Shown here one piece after another: positions 7,697 to 16,345 of a stretch of DNA of 64,000 nucleotides. The stretch is taken from assembly GCA_963778675.1 (NCBI GenBank), contig CAVZVI010000014.1:124001-188000 (forward strand), in the 5' to 3' direction. Each line of letters starts with the position of its first letter. The first letter of the stretch is position 1. A program made the translations under genes and the position numbers. Source of the stretch: CAWCDJ01 sp963778675 (GTDB lineage: Bacteria; Acidobacteriota; Terriglobia; Bryobacterales; Bryobacteraceae). A model generated the notes under the pieces. The model saw nothing but the letters and a program-made list of their open reading frames with translations, made no database searches and was not told the DNA's origin.

Positions 7697-9036
7697 ACCT
7701 GCTCGAACTGGCCAATGACGTCGTGCGGCGCGCGCTGGTGCTGGGCGCCACCGACGCCGAGTGCACCATCGCCGAGGGTGAAGAGTTCTCCGCCAACGTG
7801 CGGATGCGCGAGCTCGAAAACCTGAAGGAGGCCGGCTCGCGCGGCGCCGGATTGCGCATTCTGCGCGGCAAGCACACCGGCTCGTCGTACACTTCCGACC
7901 TTTCCCCGGCGGGCATCGAACACATGGTGAAATCGGCCGTCGAACTGGCCGATATCACCACGGAGGACCCGCACGCGGGCCTGCCGGCTCCCGAAGAGCT
8001 GGGCAGCATCCCGGGCGACCTGGGGCTCTACTCGCCGGACGTTGCCGGCCTCGAGACCGGTTTGAAGGTGGAGAGCGCCAGGGAGGCCGAGGAGGCGGCG
8101 CTTTCGGCCGACCCGCGAATCTTCAATTCCGAAGGCGCCTCTTTCGACAGCCACGTGGGCCGCCACGTCTTTGCCAACTCACGCGGATTTGCCGGCGAGT
8201 ACCGCAGCAGCTACTGCTCGCTCAGCGCCGTCCCGGTGGCCCGCGACGGGGAATCGATGGAGCGCGACTACTGGTACACCATGGCCCGTGATTTCCGCGG
8301 CCTGGAACCGGCCGCGGACGTGGGACGCAAAGCGGCCGCACGTGCGCTGCGGCGGCTCAATCCGGTGAAGGTGCCGACCCAGAAGGTCCCCGTGATCTTC
8401 GACCAGAATACGGCCCGCTCCCTGCTCGACAACATCTTCGACGCGGTCCACGGCATGGCGATCTACCGCCACGAATCGTTCCTGGCCGGAAAACTCGGCG
8501 AAAAGGTGGCGAACGACAACGTGACCGTGATCGATGACGCCACGATCCCCGGCCTGTTCGGCACCTCGCCGTTCGATGACGAGGGCGTTCCTTCGCGCCG
8601 AACGGTGGTGATCGAGCGCGGCGTGCTCAAGAGCTACCTGCTGAACAGCTACGCCGCGCGGAAACTGGGGCTGAGAACGACCGGCAACGCTTCGCGCGGG
8701 CTGACCGGCAATGCCGGAATCGGGCACGGGAACTTTTTCATCGAAAAGGGCGTCCAAACGGCGGAACAGCTGATCGCGGGCGTGGCGAACGGCTTTTACG
8801 TGACCGAGCTGATGGGCTTCGGCGTCAACATCGTAACCGGCGATTATTCTCGCGGGGCGGCAGGCCTGTGGATTCGCAATGGGGAGTTGACCCATGCGGT
8901 ATCCGAAGTCACCGTCGCCGGTAACCTGAAGGACATGCTGGCCGGCCTCGAAGCGGTCGGGTCAGACCTGGAGTTCCGCGGATCCATGGCCGCGCCCACG
9001 CTCAAAATTGGAGAGATGACCGTTGGCGGCAAATAA
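7693..9036 (+). CDS. tldE: TldE/PmbA, non-catalytic partner of TldD
   Basis: 447-residue homologue of TldD lacking HExxxH (the equivalent region reads VIFDQNTARSLLDNIFDAVHGMAIYRHESFLAGKLG), as expected for TldE/PmbA, which pairs with TldD to form the active heterodimer. The start is TTG at 7693 and overlaps the tldD stop (TTGA), so translational coupling is likely. C-terminal motifs LMGFGVNIVTGDYSRGAAGLWIRNGEL and LEFRGSMAAPTLKIGEMTVGG are conserved in the family. The next gene starts inside its 3' end. Confidence 0.95.
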   Translation: MNLLELANDVVRRALVLGATDAECTIAEGEEFSANVRMRELENLKEAGSRGAGLRILRGKHTGSSYTSDLSPAGIEHMVKSAVELADITTEDPHAGLPAPEELGSIPGDLGLYSPDVAGLETGLKVESAREAEEAALSADPRIFNSEGASFDSHVGRHVFANSRGFAGEYRSSYCSLSAVPVARDGESMERDYWYTMARDFRGLEPAADVGRKAAARALRRLNPVKVPTQKVPVIFDQNTARSLLDNIFDAVHGMAIYRHESFLAGKLGEKVANDNVTVIDDATIPGLFGTSPFDDEGVPSRRTVVIERGVLKSYLLNSYAARKLGLRTTGNASRGLTGNAGIGHGNFFIEKGVQTAEQLIAGVANGFYVTELMGFGVNIVTGDYSRGAAGLWIRNGELTHAVSEVTVAGNLKDMLAGLEAVGSDLEFRGSMAAPTLKIGEMTVGGK

Positions 9037-9529
9037 GACCGTACCCGAGAAGAAGCAGGCGTCGATTCCCCCGATTGCGATCGTGATGGGGATCGTGGGA
9101 ATCGCCGGACTGGCGGGTTTTTTGTACCTCAACCAGGCGGCCAACCGTCCACCCGCGCCGCCGCCTCCACTCACCGGCCCGGCCAAAGAGTATGTGAAGT
9201 ATCTGAAGTTCGTCTCCGCCGACGGAAAATCCCCGGAGTCTCCCAAGATGGAGGCCCACGAGAGCTACCTGAAGCAGTCGGTGGTGGAAATTACAGGCAA
9301 CATTCAGAACACCGGCGATCGCGTCCTCGAAGTGGTGGAGATCAACTGTGTCTTTTACGATCCCGCCGGCCTGGTGGTGCTCCGGGAGCGCGTGCCGATC
9401 GTGAGCACGAAGATGGGCAAACTCGCGCCCGGGGAAACGAAGCCATTCCGGCTGGCCTTCGACAACGTACCGGATAGTTGGAACCAGGCGATGCCCCAGA
9501 TGGTGATCGCGGACATCGAGTTTCAGTAA
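9023..9529 (+). CDS. Membrane-anchored protein with FxLYD-like beta domain
   Basis: 168-residue protein starting at TTG 9023, overlapping the tldE end by 14 bases. One hydrophobic helix (about 18-37) is followed by a proline-rich linker (RPPAPPPPL). A beta-rich extracytoplasmic domain then reads VEITGNIQNTGDRVLEVVEINCVFYDPAGLVVLRERVPIV ... LAPGETKPFRLAFDNVP. This resembles FxLYD or DUF3426-type domains, which add Ig-like modules to membrane proteins. It probably belongs to the tldDE transcript. Its role is unknown. Confidence 0.65.
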   Translation: MAANKTVPEKKQASIPPIAIVMGIVGIAGLAGFLYLNQAANRPPAPPPPLTGPAKEYVKYLKFVSADGKSPESPKMEAHESYLKQSVVEITGNIQNTGDRVLEVVEINCVFYDPAGLVVLRERVPIVSTKMGKLAPGETKPFRLAFDNVPDSWNQAMPQMVIADIEFQ

Positions 9530-9687
9530 AGCACGGACACCCACAACTAACCCCTTCCTCTGCCGTTCAAAATCTGATAGCCTACTGCCAACGAAAAAAG
9601 GCCCCTCGCGGATGCTGAGCTGCTAAGCGATTACTGTTCCGGGCGCTCATGCTACCGGCCTCATTTTTTTATGCGAGGAGGGGCAAC

Positions 9688-11730
9688 ATGGGTACTGTGC
9701 TCAGCGGGGCGCCGCCGGAAACTTCTGCGTACGCCACCGGGATTGAAGCAAAGCCGCAATTCCCCGGAATTCCTACGACTTCCGACGGTGCGGGCATGGT
9801 GGTCTGGGTGGAAACCCATATCACACAAGGCGCCTGCGCTTATCCGATCACTTCATCCACGACCATGGGCGGCGGCTACCAGGTAGAGGTCGCGAACGGA
9901 ACCCGCAACCTCTGGGACGAGGATCTCGCCTTCATCGAGCCTGAGTCCGAGCACAGCGCGGCCAGCACGTGTGAGGGCTTCGCGGTGGCGGGCGGACGGG
10001 TCACGAACTTCACCTCGGGACAAGGTTTGATCCTGATGAAGGAGGTCCTTTACACCATTTCCGGAAAGCGCCTTCCCATCGTGTTCCATATCGGCGCCCG
10101 CGCCCTCACTTCTCATTCCCTGAATGTCCACGCGGGGCACGACGACGTGTACGGTGTGGCCGATTGCGGGTGGGGCGTGCTGTTCGCGCGGAACGCCCAG
10201 GAAGCGGGCGACCTCGCGCTCATCTCCCGGCGCACTGCAGAAGAATCGGAGACCCCGTTCCTGAACGTGCAGGACGGCTTTCTCACCACGCACACCATCG
10301 AGAACGTCCGCCTGCCCGAACCGGAGATGATGAAGCTGTTCGCCGGCCACCCTTCGGAGCGCATTCGCAATCTCATGGACCCGCAGATCCCCCTGATGTC
10401 GGGCGTCGTCCAGAACCAGGACAGCTACATGAAGGGGAAGATCGCGCAGCGCCTCTACTACGACCAGGTTCTGCCGGTGTTGAAATCCGTGATGGCGGAG
10501 TTCGGACGCCTGACGGGCCGCCGCTATGACGTAGTAATGCCCTACCGCCTCGAAGACGCCGACTACGCCATCGTGGGTTCGGGCTGCATGATGGAAACCG
10601 CCGAGGCCGCCGTCGATTACATGCGCGAGCGGCTCGGTCTGAAGGCCGGTCTCCTGCACCTCACCTGCTTCCGGCCGTTTCCGTCGGGGGAGATCGTCCG
10701 CGCCCTGCGGCACGTCAAAGGCGTCGCCGTCATCGAGCGGCTGGACATTCCGATGATGCAGTCGAACCCCCAGCTTTGTGAGATCAAGGCGGCGTTCGCG
10801 GACGCCATGGCGGGCACGCCGGGCTACCCGGCGATCCACCGTATGCCGAAGTTCACCGGCGGCTCGGCGGGTCTCGGCAGCCGCGACGTGCGCGCGCGAG
10901 ATTTTATTGCCATGGTGGAGAACCTGCGCAGCCCGCAGCCGCGCCACTACTTCACTGTGGGCATCAAGCACGAAACGGCGCTCCCCGCGACTGCCGACCC
11001 CGACGTGCGCTCGCCCGGCTCGTTTTCCATGCGCGGCCATTCCGTGGGCGGCTACGGTTCGGTCACCACCAACAAGGTCATCGCCACCATCGCCGGCGAG
11101 GTCTTCGGCATGGACGTGCAGGCTTATCCCAAGTACGGGTCGGAGAAGAAAGGTCTGCCCACCACTTACTATCTGACGGTGGCGAGCCGGCACATCCGCG
11201 TGCACTCCGAACTGGAACACGTGGAATTCGCGGCCCTGAACGACGTGAACGCCTTCAACCTGGAGAACCCCCTGATGGGGATCACCGAGGGCGGTATGGT
11301 CTTTGTGCAGAGCCAGAGGCAGGACCCGGCCGAAATCTGGGCGTCGATCCCGGCCTGGGCGCGCAAGACCATGGCCGACAAGAACGTGCGCCTGTTCGCG
11401 CTCGATACGGTAGGGATTGCGCAAACCGTCTCCTCGCGCGCCGACCTGCAGCAGCGCATGCAGGGCATCGTGCTGCTCGGAATCTTCCTGCGCATCACGC
11501 CCTTCCAAAAAGAACTGGCGCTCAGCGAGGAAGACGTCTTTCACGGAGCCGAAAAGTCGCTGCGGAAATATTTCGGCAAGCGCGGGGAGCGCGTGGTGCA
11601 GGATAACCTCGAAGCGGTCCGGCGAGGCTACCACGAAGTCATCGAAGTGCCGCGTGAAGTGATGCTTTCCACCGCCGAGGCCGACAACGCCAACGCCGCA
11701 CTCCGGGTAATGCAGGCAGGAGGTCACTAA
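9688..11730 (+). CDS. 2-oxoacid:ferredoxin oxidoreductase, fused alpha/gamma part of split NifJ-type PFOR
   Basis: I place the start at ATG 9688, behind a strong GAGGAGGGG; an upstream ATG at 9649 lacks one. The 680-residue protein matches the first two thirds of the single-chain pyruvate:ferredoxin oxidoreductase. It has the pyrimidine-binding domain (YPITSSTTMGGGYQVEVANGTRN, SEHSAASTCEGFAVAGGR, FTSGQGLILMKE), the middle transketolase-like domain, and the gamma domain (GHSVGGYGSVTTNKVIATIAGEVFGMD). Together with the next gene it would convert pyruvate and CoA to acetyl-CoA with ferredoxin reduction. The next gene begins one base after the stop. Another 2-oxoacid substrate cannot be excluded. 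Confidence 0.88.
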   Translation: MGTVLSGAPPETSAYATGIEAKPQFPGIPTTSDGAGMVVWVETHITQGACAYPITSSTTMGGGYQVEVANGTRNLWDEDLAFIEPESEHSAASTCEGFAVAGGRVTNFTSGQGLILMKEVLYTISGKRLPIVFHIGARALTSHSLNVHAGHDDVYGVADCGWGVLFARNAQEAGDLALISRRTAEESETPFLNVQDGFLTTHTIENVRLPEPEMMKLFAGHPSERIRNLMDPQIPLMSGVVQNQDSYMKGKIAQRLYYDQVLPVLKSVMAEFGRLTGRRYDVVMPYRLEDADYAIVGSGCMMETAEAAVDYMRERLGLKAGLLHLTCFRPFPSGEIVRALRHVKGVAVIERLDIPMMQSNPQLCEIKAAFADAMAGTPGYPAIHRMPKFTGGSAGLGSRDVRARDFIAMVENLRSPQPRHYFTVGIKHETALPATADPDVRSPGSFSMRGHSVGGYGSVTTNKVIATIAGEVFGMDVQAYPKYGSEKKGLPTTYYLTVASRHIRVHSELEHVEFAALNDVNAFNLENPLMGITEGGMVFVQSQRQDPAEIWASIPAWARKTMADKNVRLFALDTVGIAQTVSSRADLQQRMQGIVLLGIFLRITPFQKELALSEEDVFHGAEKSLRKYFGKRGERVVQDNLEAVRRGYHEVIEVPREVMLSTAEADNANAALRVMQAGGH

Positions 11731-11731
11731 G

Positions 11732-13318
11732 ATGGCAACGATCCCCTTCGAAGCAAGGCTCGAAGACATTCGGGCCCATGTGGTGGACATCGCCGATTTC
11801 AACGAGCGCGTGGTCGGCGCGTACAACAGCGGCCTCGCTGAAAGGGGTCTCCCGGCGGACGATCAGTCGGCCCGCAGCGTCGTGCCGGCGGGCACGGGAG
11901 CGCTCCGCGACTTCAGCTACATCGCGCCCGACATCCCCGAATTCATCGGCGAGAACTGCGTGGGGTGTATGGAATGCGTCACCGAGTGTCCCGATACGGC
12001 GATTCTGGGCAAGGTGGCGGAGCCCGGGACCCTCGACCAGCACCTCGCGGGGATCACCGATGAGACGGTTCGCCAAAATATGGCCGCGCAGTGGACGGTG
12101 ACGAACAAATACTACAACGTCCTCGAGAAGAAAGGCCTCGGGGGCGGCAAGTTCGGTATCTTCATCGACCCGACCAAATGCAAGGGGTGCGCCGAATGCG
12201 TGGATGCCTGCGGAGACCACAACGCCCTCAAGATGATTCGCAAGAACGACCAGAACATGAAGTGGTATCGCACGGCCTTCGAGATGTACAAGGCCATGCC
12301 TGAAACCCCCGCCAGGTTTGTCAATGAGAAAGCCCTGGCGGACATGATGCTGGCCGAGCGCTCGCTCCTCTACGTGGGCGGCGCGGGATCCTGCATGGGA
12401 TGCGGAGAAGCTACGGCGCTGCGCATGATGCTGGCGGCCACCGGCTTCCTCTACGGCCAGGAGAACGTCGGGATTGTGGCGGCTACCGGCTGCAACACGG
12501 TCTACACGTCCACCTATCCTTACAACCCGTATCGTGTTTCGTGGACCAATTCGCTGTTCGAGAACGCGCCGGCCGATGCCATGGGAGTGCGCGCGCGCTG
12601 GGATCAGTTGGGCTGGGCCAACAAGCGCCTTTGGATCGTGGGCGGTGACGGCGCCATGCTCGACATCGGCTTCCAGGCGCTCTCGCGCATGCTCGCGTCG
12701 GGCGCCGATATTAAGGTGCTGGTGCTGGACACGCAGGTTTACTCCAACACCGGCGGCCAGGCGTCCACCAGTTCGTTCAAGGGCCAGGACGCCAAGATGA
12801 GCTACCACGGCAGCGCCATCTCCGGAAAGAAGGAGAACCGCAAGGAGCTGGGCAACATCTGCATGATGCACAAAGATGTTTATGTGGCCCAAACCACCTG
12901 CGCCCACATGAACCATTTCTACAAGGCGGTGATGGAAGCCAACCAGTTCTCGGGCCCCGCCATCATCAACGTGTTCACCACATGCCAGCCGGAACACGGC
13001 GTGGGCGATAACATGGCCGAGCACCAGGCCAAACTGGCCGCCGATTCGCGATCGTTCCCGGTGTTCATCTACGATCCACGCAAAGGCTCGCGGTTCAAGG
13101 AGCGCCTCAGCCTGGTGGGCAATCCCAACGTCAAAGACGATTGGTACGTTCATCCCAAGACCGGCGAGCGAATCGACTTTGTGTATTTCGCGCGCACCGA
13201 GGGCCGGTTCGCGAAGCAGTTCGACAAAGACGGCAATCCCTCCGCGACCCTCCTTGCAACACAGGAGGAGCGGCTGGAGAACTGGCACCTGCTGCAGGAA
13301 TTAGCGGGGATCCGGTAG
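11732..13318 (+). CDS. 2-oxoacid:ferredoxin oxidoreductase, ferredoxin plus TPP-binding beta part
   Basis: 528 residues, start ATG behind AGGAGG. It opens with a short lead-in, then a 2x[4Fe-4S] ferredoxin domain (CVGCMECVTECP about 73-84; CKGCAECVDACGDHN about 150-164). The thiamine-pyrophosphate beta domain follows: GSCMGCGEATALRM, a GCNTVYTSTYPYNPY block, and the metal/TPP motif GGDGAMLDIGFQ ... VYSNTGGQASTSS. In NifJ these domains follow alpha-gamma in one chain; here the chain is split between gamma and the ferredoxin domain. It is co-transcribed with the preceding gene. Confidence 0.9.
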   Translation: MATIPFEARLEDIRAHVVDIADFNERVVGAYNSGLAERGLPADDQSARSVVPAGTGALRDFSYIAPDIPEFIGENCVGCMECVTECPDTAILGKVAEPGTLDQHLAGITDETVRQNMAAQWTVTNKYYNVLEKKGLGGGKFGIFIDPTKCKGCAECVDACGDHNALKMIRKNDQNMKWYRTAFEMYKAMPETPARFVNEKALADMMLAERSLLYVGGAGSCMGCGEATALRMMLAATGFLYGQENVGIVAATGCNTVYTSTYPYNPYRVSWTNSLFENAPADAMGVRARWDQLGWANKRLWIVGGDGAMLDIGFQALSRMLASGADIKVLVLDTQVYSNTGGQASTSSFKGQDAKMSYHGSAISGKKENRKELGNICMMHKDVYVAQTTCAHMNHFYKAVMEANQFSGPAIINVFTTCQPEHGVGDNMAEHQAKLAADSRSFPVFIYDPRKGSRFKERLSLVGNPNVKDDWYVHPKTGERIDFVYFARTEGRFAKQFDKDGNPSATLLATQEERLENWHLLQELAGIR

Positions 13319-13346
13319 CGGCAATTCACAACCAGGGAGGCGAGCC

Positions 13347-13601
13347 ATGATCCAACTCGATGACCTTGCCGAAATGGCGGAAGAGCTCTGCCGGCGCGGC
13401 TTGGAAGCATGCCACGAGATTCTGTACGGCCCGCACGGCGGGCTGGAGGGCCTCGAGGTAGGCGAAGACTTCTTTCCGCTTTGGGAACTACTTCTGCCCG
13501 AGAACCACGAAGCCCTGGCGCAACTGGATCTCGCGGCGATTAAGGCCCGCCGCGGCCTGGATTGGTCGGTGGATCCGCCCAGGTCGCGTCTCCAAACCTA
13601 G
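13347..13601 (+). CDS. Small acidic hypothetical protein downstream of the PFOR genes
   Basis: 84 residues, ATG behind GGGAGGCGAG at good spacing, 28 bases after the PFOR beta gene, so very likely in the same operon. The protein is acidic and probably helical (LDDLAEMAEELCRRGLEACHEILYG ... LPENHEALAQLDLAAIKARRGLDW). I do not recognise a family. Its last four bases overlap the convergent sirtuin gene. A PFOR-associated accessory role is inferred only from position. Confidence 0.6.
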   Translation: MIQLDDLAEMAEELCRRGLEACHEILYGPHGGLEGLEVGEDFFPLWELLLPENHEALAQLDLAAIKARRGLDWSVDPPRSRLQT

Positions 13602-14320
13602 AGCAGCTTCGGCAATAACTCGGCGGCCAGGCCGTGCAGGGCGCAGTCGACGATCGCCGTGGCGGTAGTCGGCTCGGTGTTGATCTCGATCACGCGGGCC
13701 CCGGCCTGCTTGGCGTAGGGGATCAGACTGGCGGCGGGGAACACGACCGCCGAAGTGCCGATCACCAGGAAGACTTCGGCCGCAGCGGCGGCGTGTTCGG
13801 CCTCTTTCATCATGCCCTCGGGCAGCGGTTCGCCGAACCAGACCACGCCGGGCCGCGCCATGCCGCCGCAGGCGCAGTGCGGAGGGATGCGGGGCAGCGG
13901 TACCCGCCGGTTCGGAAAGTTCGCGCCGCAGGTGGTACAGAGCATGCGCCAGATATCGCCGTGGAGCTTGAGGATCTTGCCGCTGCCGGCCAGGTCGTGA
14001 AGGCCGTCCACGTTCTGAGTGATCAGGGTGAAACGGGGCTTGCGGATTTCCACCTGCACCAGGGCCTTGTGCGCCGCGTTGGGAACGGCCTTGGCGATGA
14101 GGCCGCGCCGCCAGTCGTACCACTCCCACACCAGCTTGGGGTCGCGTGCGAAGGCCTCGGGGGTGGCCAGTTCCTCCGGCTTGTAATCCTTCCATAGGCC
14201 CCCGGCGCCGCGGAAGGTCGGGATGCCGCTTTCCGCGGAGATGCCCGCACCGGTCAGGACCGCGACCGACGCAGCCTGCTCCAACCATTCCCGCGCTTGT
14301 TCGAGATTTCCCAAACTCAC
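13598..14320 (-). CDS. cobB: NAD-dependent protein deacylase, sirtuin family
   Basis: 240-residue sirtuin that removes acyl groups from lysines using NAD+, for example activating acetyl-CoA synthetase. Visible motifs are GAGISAESGIPTFRG (NAD binding), TQNVDGLH with the catalytic His in KLHGD, two zinc-ligand pairs (CTTC and CAC), GVVWFGEPLP, and VIGTSAVVFPAASL. The Y..R pair of desuccinylases is replaced by WYDWRRG, giving Y and R near residue 67-71, so class III activity is possible. The start is GTG at 14320, overlapping the preceding glycosyltransferase stop. Confidence 0.93.
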   Translation of the reverse strand: MSLGNLEQAREWLEQAASVAVLTGAGISAESGIPTFRGAGGLWKDYKPEELATPEAFARDPKLVWEWYDWRRGLIAKAVPNAAHKALVQVEIRKPRFTLITQNVDGLHDLAGSGKILKLHGDIWRMLCTTCGANFPNRRVPLPRIPPHCACGGMARPGVVWFGEPLPEGMMKEAEHAAAAAEVFLVIGTSAVVFPAASLIPYAKQAGARVIEINTEPTTATAIVDCALHGLAAELLPKLL

Positions 14321-15498
14321 AGTTTAACCGCCTGCCGGACCATTTCAAGGACCTCCGCCGGATCGGGGCGGTCCACGCGGATCACCGTGCAGCGCTCGCC
14401 GGCGGGCCGCCAGCGTTCGAACATGCGCGGCGCCGGGAACCCGGCGAAGATGCTGACCAGCGGGACTCCGCAGGCGGCGGCGACGTGCTGCCCGGCGGAA
14501 TCGTAACCCACGTAGAGGCTGCTTCCGGCAATGATCTCCGCAAAGCCCGCGAAGCTGCCTTCCCAGAACTGCGCCGTCACGCGCGAGCGCTCGACCGCCC
14601 GGGCGACGCGGGCGGCCTCTTCGCCGCCGGCGCCGCGATCAATCACGAGCGGAAGCCCCGTCTGAGCAAGCAGCGCGAGCAGTTGCTCTTCGAACGGATC
14701 GGGGATGCGCTTGGCGGGGTTCTCGCCGACCCCCAGGCTCACCGCGATGCGCGGAGCGCGCGCCACGGGCCCGGCGAGCGCTACATAGGGCCTGGCGCCC
14801 GCTACGCCGAATGTTTCCGACGCCCACTGCGCGGCCAGCTCGGGCAGCGTCTGCGTGCCATCTTCTCCGTAGGCGCGGCTGTCGAACAGGTGGTACCGAT
14901 CTTCCGGACAGACCGGCAGGATGCCGAGCTGCGTCAGCCGGGAATCGGGATCGATGACCACGGCGTCCGGTTCGGAGAGCAGCGCGTTCAACTCCTCCCA
15001 TACCGCCAGCCGCTCCCGCAGCCCGCCGCGCCGGTACTCCACCGGGGCGTGGCGCACGCGGGCGTCACCCGCGAACAGTTCATAGTTCTTGCGCGGCCCG
15101 GCGAAAACGATTTCAGATTGCGGAAAGCGCGCCTTGGCGGCGGAAAGCAGCACGCTGGTAACCGCGACGTCGGCGCCCAGGGTCACGCGCGAGAGCACGA
15201 AGATCCGCCGGGGACTGCCCTGGATGCACCGTACCTTTCGGCCGCGCTCGTAGTGCGCCACTAGCGACACCGCGTCCACTCCCTGCCTCGCCATTGCTAC
15301 TGCCTGCGAGAAGAGGTTCGCATATGCCTTACACAGGGCCGGCTCGAAGCGGTCCGCCAGTCCTTCCACGAGGATGCCGAAGAGCGCCTGGCCGCACGGC
15401 TCCTCGGCGAGGAGGCGGGGGAGCGCCACGGGAGGGTTGCCGGCGATCGATTGCTCCAGAACCTCGCGCGCGATCCGGTTACACGAAGTACTTGTCAA
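14317..15498 (-). CDS. Glycosyltransferase family 9-like protein
   Basis: 393 residues. The C-terminal half has the heptosyltransferase (GT9) nucleotide-binding pattern: ISLGVGENPAKRIP and the motif SLYVGYDSAGQHVAAACGVPLVSIFAGFPAPRMFERWRP, in place of the usual SxxVGxDSGxxHLAAAxGxPxVxLFG. The N-terminal half has IFVLSRVTLGADVAVTSVLLSAAKARFPQSEIVF, the GT9-type first Rossmann strand. It likely transfers a sugar to a lipid-linked or other acceptor. It overlaps the upstream mtnP stop by 20 bases and the downstream sirtuin by four, an odd pairing that probably reflects compaction rather than function. Confidence 0.75.
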   Translation of the reverse strand: MTSTSCNRIAREVLEQSIAGNPPVALPRLLAEEPCGQALFGILVEGLADRFEPALCKAYANLFSQAVAMARQGVDAVSLVAHYERGRKVRCIQGSPRRIFVLSRVTLGADVAVTSVLLSAAKARFPQSEIVFAGPRKNYELFAGDARVRHAPVEYRRGGLRERLAVWEELNALLSEPDAVVIDPDSRLTQLGILPVCPEDRYHLFDSRAYGEDGTQTLPELAAQWASETFGVAGARPYVALAGPVARAPRIAVSLGVGENPAKRIPDPFEEQLLALLAQTGLPLVIDRGAGGEEAARVARAVERSRVTAQFWEGSFAGFAEIIAGSSLYVGYDSAGQHVAAACGVPLVSIFAGFPAPRMFERWRPAGERCTVIRVDRPDPAEVLEMVRQAVKL

Positions 15499-16345
15499 TC
15501 AGGATCCCCAGGTTCCGGCGGGTCGTTTCCGGCACCAGGCTGCGGTCGGTGATGATGGCGTGAGACAGCGCCGAACCGCATTTGCAGGTGCGCGCCGCGG
15601 GCATCGCGGCCACTGCTTCGGCCACCACGCGGCAGGCATTCCCGGCATTCTGCACGAGGTTGGCAATGATGTCGTTCACGGTGACGGCGTCGTGATCCGG
15701 GTGCCAGCAGTCGTAGTCGGTCACCATGGCCACGGTCACGTAGCAGATCTCCGCTTCGCGCGCGAGTTTGGCCTCCTGCAGGTTGGTCATGCCGATTACG
15801 TCCATGCCCCAGCTCCGGTACACGTTCGACTCGGCCTTGGTGGAAAACGCCGGACCCTCCATACAGAGATACGTGCCGCCTTTCCTGGCGTGGACGCCGG
15901 CGGCCGCGCAGGCCTCGGCCAACACCTCCGACATCTGCGGGCAGACCGGATCGGCGAAGCTGATGTGAGCCACCAGCCCCTCTCCGAAAAACGTGGAGAC
16001 ACGGCCGCGCGTGCGGTCGAAGAACTGGTCGGGAATCACGAAATCGAGGGGCTTGTGTTCATCCTTGAGCGAGCCGACCGCGCTGAGAGAAATAATGCGC
16101 TCCACCCCCAGCGATTTCATGCCGTAGATGTTGGCGCGGAAGTTCAGCTCCGAAGGGGAGATGCGATGTCCCCGCCCGTGCCGCGCCAGAAACGCCACAC
16201 GCCGCCCGGCCAACTGGCCGAGCACAAAATTGTCCGAAGGCGCGCCGAACGGGGTGTCGATGAGCGCCTCTTCCTGAGCTTCGAAGCCGGGCATGGAGTA
16301 GAGCCCGCTGCCGCCGATGATTCCGATTTCCGCTTTCAAGTTCAA
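15479..16345 (-). CDS. mtnP: S-methyl-5'-thioadenosine phosphorylase
   Basis: 288 residues of the purine nucleoside phosphorylase PNP/MTAP family. It cleaves methylthioadenosine to adenine and methylthioribose-1-phosphate in methionine salvage. Motifs: IGIIGGSGLY at the N-terminus (phosphate loop), RHGRGHRISPSELNFRANIYGMKSLGVERIISLSAVGSL, the substrate loop CMEGPAFSTKAES, and MTNLQEAKLAREAEICY. The DYDCWH segment favours MTA over inosine. The start codon overlaps the MeaB-epimerase stop (four bases). Confidence 0.95.
   Translation of the reverse strand: MNLKAEIGIIGGSGLYSMPGFEAQEEALIDTPFGAPSDNFVLGQLAGRRVAFLARHGRGHRISPSELNFRANIYGMKSLGVERIISLSAVGSLKDEHKPLDFVIPDQFFDRTRGRVSTFFGEGLVAHISFADPVCPQMSEVLAEACAAAGVHARKGGTYLCMEGPAFSTKAESNVYRSWGMDVIGMTNLQEAKLAREAEICYVTVAMVTDYDCWHPDHDAVTVNDIIANLVQNAGNACRVVAEAVAAMPAARTCKCGSALSHAIITDRSLVPETTRRNLGILIDKYFV

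Noticed and set aside
9853..11826. 657-codon minus-strand frame opposite the PFOR alpha/gamma gene
   Set aside because: Shadow frame; the plus strand has firm NifJ motifs.
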